Source of the DNA: Chelonoidis abingdonii
Taxonomy: Eukaryota; Chordata; Testudines; Testudinidae
NCBI RefSeq assembly: GCF_003597395.2
Contig: NC_133773.1
Location: 65,001,050-65,065,049 of the forward strand
DNA length: 64,000 nt
Direction of reading: 5' to 3'
The notes beneath the pieces were generated by a model. It was not told the DNA's origin. It did no database searches and saw only the letters and a list, made by a program, of their open reading frames with translations. A program made the position numbers and the translations under genes. Positions 1 to 10,030 of this stretch are shown here, in pieces (position 1 is the first letter of the stretch; each line of letters starts with the position of its first letter).

Positions 1-29
1 TCCTTGGAATTCAATACACCTCTCTCAAT

Positions 30-125
30 GTCTTGGGGACAAATCTACAGCTGGTGTAAATCAGCATAACTCTATTGACTTCAATGGACATGTGCTGATT
101 TGTACCAGCTGAGGATCTGGTCCAT
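30..125. repeat. Palindromic dispersed repeat (fold-back type)
   Basis: The left arm CAGCTGGTGTAAATCAGC is nearly the reverse complement of the right arm GCTGATTTGTACCAGCTG, around a centre reading CTATTGACTTCAATGGACA. It is followed by GAGGATCTGGTCC. This arrangement is common as an old dispersed fold-back repeat in amniote genomes. A related half-copy is seen near 26020-26090. The family name is not assigned. Confidence 0.5.
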
Positions 126-286
126 GGTGTTCTGGCTAAAATAAAAGCACGTATTTTGAAAAAGCGCAATATAAATAAATAAAGATTAGTGAATAGAACT
201 ATTCTGGGGGTATTTTACTCTTTTAGGGTAAACCCATATAGTAACTGTTCGTTTTCAATTAAAATGAGTTTTCTTTTCTTGTACAG

Positions 287-340
287 GTTATTACGATTGG
301 TAAACATGTGAAAGGATATCATTACATCATTGCAAATCTG
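287..340 (+). CDS. GRIA2: GRIA2 exon 5 (amino-terminal domain)
   Basis: This 54-bp, phase-0 exon encodes 18 residues, starting VITIGKHVKGYH and ending IIANL. It belongs to the extracellular amino-terminal (LIVBP-like) domain, which drives AMPA subunit assembly. The acceptor is a pyrimidine-rich tract ending TTGTACAG and the donor is GTAAGT. The length matches the small exon 5 of AMPA receptor genes, and the peptide joins directly to the Gly-Phe-Thr start of the next exon. No premature stop is present. Confidence 0.93.
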
Positions 341-2837
341 GTAAGTGGTTTCATTATTGCCATGTGCGTATGTTACTCTTTTTAGTGTTTATAGTAACAT
401 ACCAGGACAGTATTATGTTTTATGAGCTTGTAATAGATTTTTTTGGTGGGGGAGGGGGAACGTTAAATTTCTTCCTTCTTGCTAAACTTTTGCTATTTTA
501 TTTCTTACAAAAATGTCTGTGGGGGTGGTGCAGTCAGGTATTGAATGCTTTCTAACAGGTTCCCCTCAATGGGAGTTGAGGGTGCTCATCACCTCCAGGA
601 AGATGTTCAGCATTTTGCAGGATCAATCTTTTAAATTATATGCATGAGAGCAGTCCGAGTATATGTGGGAATTAGAACACTCATTGCCCTCCAAGTAGAC
701 CACATCATTCAGGCATCTAAAAAGGTGTCATCAGGAGGAGGGAGGAATTGGGAGCAGGCAGTTATTTGTGCATTAATTGGGGGAACCAGATTTTTGTGTC
801 CTTCTGCTTTGTTCTTGGTGCATCTTCTCTTTTCAAAATTCCTCGGTTTTACATGTAGGCAGCTACTGTAATTAGTCCATGCATGCAGTTCTCACTGAAG
901 TTAATGGAATGTAACAGGACAGCAATAGCAGGTCTTTCTTAACTTGGATGTTATATGTGTGGTTAAAATGAAACAACAAAAAGTAAAGTAAGTCAGATGT
1001 ACCGAAGTAATATGCCACCATCCAACCAAACTATTCCAAATTCACCTCAATACTGACATCTGATAGCCTATCTAAAAGAGATTTAGCAAACTCTTTACAC
1101 TGTTTTAAGGTTAATGATCTGAACTGCTATTTTCCCTTTTTTGAAAATGAAAAGCCATTGAACTCAATGTAGCTATGCTGATTTACACTAGTAGAGAAAC
1201 TGGCCCAAAGGCTAGATTCTGAAGGCTTGATTCTTCATTACTCAGTTCCTGTGCTTAGGGCTGGGACAGAACATGGGGGCAAAGTAGCTATAAGCCACTT
1301 TTATGTTTCGTGTATTGTGGTGCTTTGTAGGTGCTTGACTTGGCTTAGGGCTGCTCTAACTTACTTTCTGTTTCCACTGGTTGTCTAAGGGCTCTGGGAA
1401 AACAGAAGAGCTCCAGACATGTCACTGCCTGCTCCCAATCTACCCTCTATCGAACGTCAAAAAGCCTCCTCAACTCGCATGTGCTGGGCATATTATGTAG
1501 GGGCCATTTCTACCCACTTTGAGGCCCCTTTCTGCTGCTGGAGTGATATAAAGGGGTGTTGGGTTAATTGAGAATCAGATCCTGAATGTCTGTTTAAAAG
1601 TAGAATAGCAGGGAAACATATTTGGTGTTAACTTCATTTTTATCTTTCTTGAGAATAAAAGACCCAAACCCCATTTACTGCAGGTTTATTAAACAACAGA
1701 GAAATATGTCATGCCTATGAAATTTGAAGAACTACAAAACTTTGCTTAATTTCAAATCAATTTTTAGTTTTGAAGGACAGCAAATATATTTGTTTAAAAA
1801 GTGTGACTAGTCCATTTCAATACACGGATTGATATTTCAGCCATTTGTTCTCATTTTGCAGCAGAGAACTTGCGTGATTGTAATTTACTGAACCAAACTG
1901 TCTCGAAAATATTCTGGAGGTTCCTTTTTAATAATACATTTGCATACTGCAAAATTGTACAGTAAAGATTCAAATGCAAATATTATAGATCTTTATATAA
2001 CGTTCTACACAATATACAAGGCAAGTACATTTTATCAGCCATCAGCGGACCCATAGCTGATTTGAAATGGGCATTCCATGAATGACAATCATCTTTGACT
2101 TTGAAGGATTCCTGATGACATATAGTTAATACGGTGCATTATTGTTTATATCAAAACAACCTGCCGTTAAGATCAGATTCAGAAAGACTGCATGATTCCT
2201 ATGTAAATGCTCATATTAGCAAGCAATGTGGCATCCACTGTGAGCACAGCAGCTAACATGCATTACCATAGCAATTGTGACAGCTTTTGGTCATGGTGGT
2301 TGGTGTTGCTGCTTCTTTTTTGTATTCATTGTGAAAATATTTTGGGTGCGCTTCAAGGTAAGTGTCTCGGATTAAGGTTTCCATTGAAATTAATTAGCAT
2401 CATTATCTATGTTGGTTTCGTAGTGACAGATTATTAAAATCAAAACATCTTTATTTTAGTTGTACAGCTGAATGATAAATATACACCCATCAGCAGTTCA
2501 TTAGTTGTGATCAAATCCTTCAGTCCTGACATGAAGCCCAATTGACCTCAGTGGGAGCAGGAGTGGGACCTTAGTCTGTACAGTTGCAAAACTCCTATTG
2601 AAATCGGAGTATATTTTTGATTCAGTAAGAAAAAGGACTGAAGGATTTGGCTACTTGTGTATGTTTAGCATACAGTAACTATTATATCTACATACACACT
2701 AATTAAAAGTATATGCAAGTTACTAAAATGGTATTTACTCAGGGTTCTGGAGAAAACATGGGGCTTGGGAACAAGACTGGGGAACACTTCTCTCCCCCTT
2801 TCCTATGGTTCTCCTGTGGTCAGCAAGAGAGAACCCA

Positions 2838-3100
2838 CAATGAGTCTTGTCTACATGATGGGGTGAATCATTCTATAGCAATGTGATTTCTGAAGCATAT
2901 TGTGTGCATTAATTGGCCTACTGGTGTACACTAAAAGTTGCCTAGTGCGATTTACCATAGTGCTGTTTGAAATGGGACTACATTAACATGTGCTAGAGGA
3001 CTCTTTGTACATGCCAGCTGGGTTCACGAGCCCGTTAGTGCGCAACATGTTAGTACACGTTAGACTTTCCATCAGACTAATGCTCTACGTAGACTTGCTC
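2838..3100. mobile_element. Probable non-autonomous TIR element
   Basis: The left edge contains GAGTCTTGTCTACATG and the right edge CTACGTAGACTTGCTCT, which are roughly inverse (AGTCTTGTCTAC against GTAGACTTGCT). The interior is non-coding and carries self-complementary words such as GTGTACACTA. Edges of the form GTCTACAC/GTGTAGAC are shared by several short DNA transposons in this window. No target-site duplication could be fixed, so superfamily and exact ends are uncertain. Confidence 0.45.
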
Positions 3101-4414
3101 TAAAAGGCTCTTTATCTCCCTCTCCCTCCCACAGTCTTTCTCCTCTGAGGGCACTAATTAGGCTCATCAGAGGTTGAAGAGTCACGTAAGGGTGAAGGGA
3201 TGAGGATAAGGGTCATCATTGCCTCAGACTATTGGAGGGCTCACAAGCTCCTAAGAATACATGAGGAATTGATATTACTGGCTTGGTAGAGACACACTTG
3301 GGTGACCTTTGAATGTCCCTACTTGTGGAGCTTCCCTAATATCAGCTTCAAGGAGACAGGGATACCCTCATCTCTTCTGCCTCTCCAGCTGTCTGTTCTC
3401 ACCAGTCCCATGTTGGGACTATTTTAAAAAATGGAATTTCCCAGAGAAAATCTTAAAGGTGAAGGTGAGGGTACATATCAATAAGAATCATACCAAGAAT
3501 ATTGTAGCGAGAGCAAAATTAAGAAAATAAAAAATCACGAAAAACTCAGGAAATTCAGAGTTAACATTAAACTTACAAGAAATGAAAATACTTTGAAACT
3601 ATGGACATTCACAGCTTAGGGACCGAAACTACCTTAACTGTTCCCTGTAACAGTGCCCTGAGAAAATCAGAAACTCAGACTACAGAGAAAACCTATCCAG
3701 GCTGTCGTCATCTTCTGTCTTAATTACTGTAACATCCTTTCTGCTCTTTCTGACATGCATGTTATCCTCCCCTGCCCAGTCTGTTCACAGAGCAGCTGCT
3801 AAAATCATCCTGTATTTCTTGACTGTCATTCTGGCCACCTTTTTTAATCCCCCCTTTTCTGCCATAGAAGGTCTTTGGCTTGAAGGCTATTTCACAGCTC
3901 AGCTCCTCCCTGCTATCTACGCTGGTCTCTTCTTTATGAAGCATAAAGAAAAAAATGATTGAAAAATGATTGAAAAATCACCTGTGTATTTGACAGCTAG
4001 TTTATCAAAAATAACATAATTCCCCTAATTTAATGTGGGCAAGTAACACTTCACTGTAATTCATTTTCTCTTTATACTGCATATACGTGAAGCAAGGACA
4101 TAACTAGGCCCTCAGATTCATGTATTTGGCTTCCGCAAATTTTTAGTGGGAGCCCTGTTGCCATGTATCTGTGGGTGGAATTTGGCTCTAACAATTTGTC
4201 TTAAAATGACTTGCTTCATTCTCTAGGCTAGAACAACTTTATTTCCATGACAAAATAAGAATATTCATATCAGCAAAAATAATATTTTATTACAGGGAAG
4301 CTTATAAGGGTCTTCCCACATATTCTCTGTGAAGGCAAATCATAGAAATCATTCAGTGAGACAGTGGCTGACTCACTGTCACTGATTTAGGGATAGATTG
4401 TGTAGCTGTTTTTC

Positions 4415-4490
4415 GTGATAGTGAGCACTTACTCACATGAGTAGTCCCACTGAAACAAATGGGATTGCTCACATGAGTAAATGCTCGTCG
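4415..4490. repeat. Small palindromic repeat
   Basis: TACTCACATGAGTAGTCCC is followed by a near-inverse copy, GGGATTGCTCACATGAGTA, around AAACAAAT. It looks like one of the ancient short fold-back repeats of amniotes. It has no coding content. Confidence 0.4.
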
Positions 4491-4650
4491 TTAAAAAGGA
4501 CTGCTAAATTCAGCTTTTAATTGGTAAAGGTGAGTGACAAGACACACTCTCTGTATCTTCACAGTGTTCCCAACCACTGCTGGCCCTCAGAGCTCTGGTC
4601 TGAGCCCAGATCCCTGAGAAAGGGAAATGTTGGGTTACATTTCTGCAATA

Positions 4651-5321
4651 GTATCAGAGGGGTAGCCGTGTTAGTCTGGATCTGTAAAAGCAGCAGAGAA
4701 TCCTGTGGCACCTTATAGACTAACAGACGTTTTGGACCATGAGCTTTCGTGGGTGAAACCACCTCCTCAGATGCATGTAGTGGAAATTTCCAGGGGCAGG
4801 TATATATATGCTAGCAAGCAAGCTAGAGATAACGAGTTAGTTCAATCAGGGAGGATGAGGCCCTGTTCTAGCAGTAGAGGTGTGAAAACCAAGAGAGGAG
4901 AAACTTGTTTTATAGTTGGCAAGCCATTCACAGTCTTTGCTCAATCCTGAGCTGATGGTGTCAAATTTGCAGATGAACTGAAGCTCAGCAGTTTCTCTTT
5001 GAAGTCTGGTCCTGAGTTTTTTTGCTGCAGGATGGCAGCACCTTAAGGTCTGCTATAGTGTGGCCAGAGAGGTTGAAGTGCTCTCCTACAGGTTTTGCAT
5101 ATTGCCATTCCTAATATCTATTTACGCCCTCACTGCTAGAACAGGGCCTCATCCTCCCTGATTGAACTAACCTTGTTATCTCTAGCTTGCTTGCTAGCAT
5201 ATATATACCTGCCCCTGGAAATTTCTACTACATGCATTTGATGAAGTGGGTATTCACCCACGAAAGCTCATGCTCCAAAACGTCTGTTAGTCTATAAGGT
5301 GCCACAGGATTCTCTGCTGCT
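4651..5321. mobile_element. Penelope-like element, internally deleted fold-back copy
   Basis: The 12-bp sequence ATTTCTGCAATA occurs at 4639-4650 and again at 5322-5333, so it is a perfect target-site duplication bracketing this element. The left arm (about 4651-4850) begins GTATCAGAGGGGTAGCCGTG and is antisense to the right arm (about 5140-5321), which ends ATTCTCTGCTGCT. The two arms share nearly 170 bp in inverted orientation (for example AATCCTGTGGCACCTTATAG against CTATAAGGTGCCACAGGATT). The middle (4850-5120) is antisense 3' coding/tail sequence of the same element that is in sense at 50700-50900. The copy therefore consists of two 3' ends head to head, with almost all of the reverse-transcriptase region missing. 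Confidence 0.8.
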
Positions 5322-5393
5322 ATTTCTGCAATACTTGTACCTACTGATCTAATAGACGTGGTGGAATAACTGACACATGTTTTCTGTGCCCAG

Positions 5394-5555
5394 GGATTTA
5401 CTGATGGAGATTTATCAAAAATCCAGTTTGGAGGAGCTAATGTCTCAGGCTTTCAGATAGTGGACTATGATGATCCTCTGGTATCAAAATTTGTACAGCG
5501 CTGGTCAACATTGGAAGAAAAAGAATATCCAGGAGCACACACCAGTACAATCAAG
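5394..5555 (+). CDS. GRIA2: GRIA2 exon 6 (amino-terminal domain)
   Basis: This 162-bp phase-0 exon encodes 54 residues, from [20 protein letters not shown] to HTSTIK. It lies in the extracellular amino-terminal domain. Asn-Val-Ser at GGANVSG is an N-glycosylation sequon at the position used in GluA2. The acceptor is TCTGTGCCCAG and the donor GTACAT. Against mammalian GluA2 as I remember it there are a few changes (DLSKI for [17 protein letters not shown] for DDSLVSKFIERW, HTSTIK for HTATIK). These are ordinary ortholog differences. The upstream fold-back transposon stops 72 bp before this exon and leaves a short branch-point/polypyrimidine region. Confidence 0.95.
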
Positions 5556-5898
5556 GTACATTTTTTATTTATTTTAACTGAAATAGAAGAGAAGATGGGG
5601 TGGGTTTGGGGAGAAAGACAAAAGATAGAGCAAGGCATATGAAATCAGCCATGCCAACAACGTTTTATGTTCCTCCAAACTACTTTTAACATTCTTTCCC
5701 TTAGGACTGGTTAACAGAGATTCTGTACTGTCACAAATATTCAAGATAACTTAATTTTTTTGTACCACTGTAAAGTTGTGCCTGGCAGCATGTTGTGCAG
5801 TTGTTTATGATATAACCATATAGGCACTGACATTTTGGGAGGTTATTTTTTTTCTTTATTTTAAAATCTCTTCCTTAAATTTTCTAGATGAAAACATA

Positions 5899-5935
5899 CA
5901 TACACACTCACAGACACACTTGTGAGCACGCACAT
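5899..5935. repeat. Imperfect CA-rich simple repeat
   Basis: A short run of ACATACACACTC, ACAGACACAC-type units, interrupted and about 35 bp long. Confidence 0.5.
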
Positions 5936-6104
5936 CCACAGCCATTTGTGGTATAGCATAATCTTCTTCCTGAAATATCCTGAAAAATAAATGGCTTATA
6001 AATGCATGGAAAAGCATTGTATTTTGAGAGAGATGTTTAAGTCAAACGTCTGTTTTAAAATTAAAATATTCACAATAAACTGTACTATACTAAAAGAGAG
6101 GTGT

Positions 6105-6300
6105 GGTCTGATTTCAGTCCTGAGTGACTCACTGAACTAATCATTTAATTTCTGTATTAGATTCCCCTCTTGGGAAAATCATGATAATAATACTTTCATA
6201 CTTTACAGGGGTGTTGTAAGGATCAATTAATGTTAGTAAGGCATATTGAAGATGAATAGTGCTCAGTTAATACTTAATGATTTTAGTATTTATTTATAGA
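6105..6300 (+). repeat. MIR-like SINE, worn
   Basis: The order of signals is that of a MIR core and tail: GTGACTCACTGAAC, then TTTCTGTATTAGATTCCCC, GGAAAATCATGATAATAATA, GTTGTAAGGATCAATTAATG and a T/A-rich tail with AGTGCTCAGTTAATACTT. The copy is heavily diverged, as expected for a repeat older than the amniote radiation. Confidence 0.5.
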
Positions 6301-7149
6301 TTCATCACAATTAAATCAAATAATCAGAAGCGTCAGAGAAAATATGTATTGGGACTAAAAAGTGTTTACATAAGTAGCATGTTATCTTTACTATATTATA
6401 CTAACCATAAGGAGATAGATAAACATTCTCGTCTGATGATAAAAATTCTCATCAGGACTATGAATTGCAGAAAACAAACAAACGATGTGCAACAACCATA
6501 ATATAATGTGAAATACAAATGAATATAGCTGGTTATTTAATTGTGACAGTTTTTTGGGACTCAGTCAATGACATTATTTTATTGCAGTTACCTTTGTGCA
6601 TGTGATTGGTTAAAAAAGTTATGTGCACAAGAATCCCATATCTTATTTCCCTGACAGAACAAGGTTAGGACTGCATCCTGCCTCAGTTCGCATGTGCAAT
6701 TTGCACTAGTGCACTGATTGAAGGTTTGGTTTGACTGTGAATGATGAACAACCTATAAGTTGTTCTCTTCTGAGTTCATTGAACGCTGCTGCTTTCCTTA
6801 GAGCCCCATTTTTCCCCCTTGCTCTACTTTGCTCCTCAAATAATCAGTTGAAATTGATTGTGGCCTGGAAAGTATATTTTACAATGAAAGACAAAAGGAG
6901 CTCAAGCTATTTTGCTTATCAGGAAGTAAGTTGAGAGGCTATTGGATCATTGTGGTTTATAAGGAAGGATTACTGGTAAATGTCAATAAAGGTCTATTTC
7001 ACTGTACACACGCAAACTGATGAAAAAATGTTTCCCTCGTTAATCATTTAATTTTAGAGATAAACAAAGTAAGAAAAATGCTGCTTGAGAACTTACTAGA
7101 GTTTAAGGATATTTATTTTTATAGTTTGATGTGTGATGTTGACAAGTTG

Positions 7150-7300
7150 TGTTTTATGCAGTGTTGTTATAGCCCTGTTGGTCCCAGGATATTAGAGAGT
7201 GAGGTAATATCTTTTACTGGGCCAGCTTTGGCATCCCTCTCACCAACAGAAGTTGGTCCAATAAAAGATATTTTCTCTCCTACTTTGTCTCTCTAATTTG
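7150..7300 (+). repeat. Dispersed repeat with inverted halves, Penelope-tail-like
   Basis: It begins GTGTTGTTATAGCCCTGTTG and GTCCCAGGATATTAGAGAGT. GGTAATATCTTTTACTGGGC is followed by its near-inverse, GTTGGTCCAATAAAAGATAT, and TCTCTCTAAT at the end mirrors ATTAGAGAG near the start. The opening resembles the GTAGCCGTGTTAGTCTGG opening of the Penelope-like copies elsewhere in the window, so a related family is possible. No coding part remains. Confidence 0.45.
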
Positions 7301-7569
7301 TGTTTTAGCAGTTATAAAGCTTTCACTTTTAGAATTTCAATGTCTACTATTATTAAATAATTGTTGTTTGATTTGCACATAATTTTCCACAACTGTAAAC
7401 TGATAAAATTAAAAAAACTTAAAACTCATAATTTTGCCTATGAAAATTTAAATTGATAAAAATGCTTAAAAATAAACATCAATATTATCTGTCAAAATTA
7501 TATTAGAAATCAAATCTTGCCAACCTTATCTATAAGTATAGTGGTACCTACACAGGGAAGAAATGTGTT

Positions 7570-7890
7570 ATTAGTGGACTGTTCAATCCAGAGAGACAGT
7601 TATAACAAGATTCAGAGGCGGAAGGTGAAGTCAGCAATGTCAAACTGGAAATAAGACGCAGATTTTTAACAGAGAGAATAATTAATCATTGGAACAGATT
7701 GCCAAGGGATATGCTAAATGCACATGACTTTAGTATTTAAATCAAGAGTGGATGTCTTTCCAAAAGACAAACTAACTACAAAATGTTGGGCTAAATGAAA
7801 GAAAGCTATGATCTATGTTATGAGAGAGGTCCGACTAGCTGATTGCAATGTTCCATTCTGCCCTTAAAAATCTATGGGTGAAACCCTAGC
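7570..7890 (+). repeat. CR1/L3-type LINE 3' end fragment
   Basis: The words AACTGGAAATAAGACGCAGA, GAATAATTAATCATTGGAAC, AGATTGCCAAGGGATATG, AGTGGATGTCTTTCC and the terminal AAAATCTATGG follow the order of a CR1-superfamily 3' region. It is non-coding and a 5'-truncated remnant. A second copy of the same kind begins about 300 bp further on. Confidence 0.6.
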
Positions 7891-8189
7891 CTCACTCAAG
7901 TTAATGGGGGAGGGGGGTTGGATTTCATTCTATACATCTGTGAAGAGTCATACTGAAGTATCCCAAAAATAACAGCAATGTAGAATGTGGCAATATACTC
8001 TAGTCCCTCTTTTGTTAATACTTCCTTTGCCCATATAAGGAGCTTGACTGTTTAAGTATTATGGTTGTTGGAAATTTGTTGAATTCTCAGCTATGCTGTG
8101 CAGAAAATTGTGACAGTGTGAATCAAGTACACTAGGCTAATTCATTTAGTATACATACATTTTCGTAAAAAATGCATGATAAGTTCTAA

Positions 8190-8485
8190 TGGATGGAAGT
8201 TGAAGCTAGACAAATTCAAACTGGAAATAAATTTCCATTTTACAAATTTTTAACAGTAAGGACAATTAACCACTGAATAAACTTATCTAGGGATTTCATA
8301 TATTCTTCATGACTAGAAGTTTTTAAATCAGATTGGATGTCTTTCTAAAAGATACGCTCTAATTGAATCAAAAGTTATGACCTTGACGCAGAAGTTACTA
8401 CATGAACTTCTGTAGCCTGTGTTTTGCAGGAGGTCACATTAGATTATCATAATAATCCTTTGTAGCCTTAAAATCTATGAAGCTC
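8190..8485 (+). repeat. CR1/L3-type LINE 3' end fragment
   Basis: It has the same series of words as the preceding copy, in diverged form: TTCAAACTGGAAATAAATTT, AACAGTAAGGACAATTAACC, AGATTGGATGTCTTTCTAAA, GGAGGTCACATTAGATTATC and the end CCTTAAAATCTATGAA. It is a separate, older insertion in the same orientation. Confidence 0.6.
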
Positions 8486-9954
8486 TGGTGTAATTCTTCT
8501 AGATCTTCCAGAGGAATTTATCCATCTGCAGCTTTCACCTCTGCTATTGTTTGAAAGGGATGAGTGGGAACAGTTGTCTTTTATGGAAGCAAAGTCATCT
8601 GCTACTGATTCTTCCGAGTTTATTGATTAGAACAAAAAAAGAACTGAATCTTAAGGAATAGCTTTAGTTTTAATACAATTATATAACAACCATTGGGTCT
8701 GAACTTGCATTCTTTGAGTTTTTATGTTGTCTGAGCAAGGAGGGCGGAAATGGTCCAATGAATGATACTTAATGTTCAACAACAGCTACATAAAATGTAT
8801 GTTAAAATTATTAAACCAATTTACAAATGCAAGAAGGCATTCAAATGCTGTTGTGAGGTGCATTATGCTGGGTACACTTGGGAGCTTCTGGAGGTATCCT
8901 ACTTTCTAGGGGCAATATCCTACAAACCCACTATTGCATTATTTTGGTATAGCATTTTACCCTTTTCATACACACACAGTCAGACAGCCCTGCCTCTCAG
9001 TATATAGGAGGACAGAGACATGCCATAGTCCATTTCCTGCACAAGGGAGATAGGGGCAGAGCAGAATGCCTTCTTTACCATGGGTTGTGCCTATATGGCA
9101 CAGTTTTGTCTGAAGGTGGCAAGTATTACTAATATTTCATCACATTATTCAAGTGTAATTCCAAAGATAACATCACCGATTCTGTATCAAATGGACATGA
9201 GCTAATAGGAGTTTTCTATTATGGATATGTAAATTAAAGGAGGTTACATGCCTCCAGACTAGTCACTGCAGATGCCCTCTGGTTGGTGGCAATGGTGGTA
9301 CTGCTGCCTTGTGTCCTTCATTCTAACATCCAGATGGAAATGCAAAGGGCAATTTTACATGACAAAATGGAATGTAGTGCAAAAAAGTTTATTTAAAGGG
9401 GAACTTAGTTTTTAAGAAAAATAAAAATTCTTGAAGCCCAATTCAGAAGTTAGCCACAACAATATCACTAGCGAATCACCTTCTTTTTAATACAGTTTTA
9501 ATACATAATTTTAAAATAATTGGTGATTGCATAGTCTTATACCATCAGTGATGCAGGATTGGGAAATCTGTTTTGTCAATTACACCATAATTACGTATAC
9601 CTGTTGTAGATGAGGCTAAATGAAGTTTTCTCTAATTATTTTTAATATATACTTTTTAATATACTGAAGTCCATGCTTTACTGGTTTGGGACTCAGCATT
9701 TTTCAGGACTGATACCTTATAAGGTATATTCCTTATAATATTTTATCCTATTAATTGTAGTTGTGGGATTGTTCTCATTTTCCACATACATTTCTAAAAC
9801 AGCCAGTGGCCTGTGGTTCTTGGACTCCCCTCTTTAGGCCCCCACTTAACTGGAATTGAGGTTATTTTCCTTGTCATGCAGCAAAAGCAAAAGTCACATT
9901 TAATTTTGAAAATGCAAAATAATAAAACAATAAAAATCTCAAAGCACTATCAGA

Positions 9955-10030
9955 TACATTATTACCGTGAAGCACCTACAACTATACAGAACACAAAAAT
10001 AAAGTCCATGCCCTGAAGAACTATACATCC
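9955..10030 (-). repeat. Short dispersed amniote repeat, antisense copy
   Basis: The string AAGCACCTACAACTATACAG followed by AAGTCCATGCCCTGAAGAAC is the reverse of the GGGACT ... TACAG ... AGGTGCT pattern seen in sense at 28220-28370 and 62740-62800. It is very diverged, and recognition rests on word order only. Confidence 0.35.

Larger units (their letters stand above)
341..5393 (+). other. GRIA2: GRIA2 intron 5
   Basis: The intron begins GTAAGT and ends TGTGCCCAG. It is AT-rich and non-coding. Its contents are a probable TIR element (about 2838-3100), a small palindromic repeat (about 4415-4490) and a Penelope-derived fold-back element (4651-5321) whose right end lies only 72 bp upstream of exon 6. 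I see nothing recognisable in most of 341-2800 or in 3100-4400. The short open frames there have no family features. Confidence 0.85.

Noticed and set aside
4651..4700. tRNA gene or tRNA-derived SINE head (GGGGTAGCCGTGTTAGTCTGG)
   Set aside because: The segment looks box-A/B-like at first sight but is the terminus of a Penelope-like element that recurs inverted at the other end; no cloverleaf is formed.
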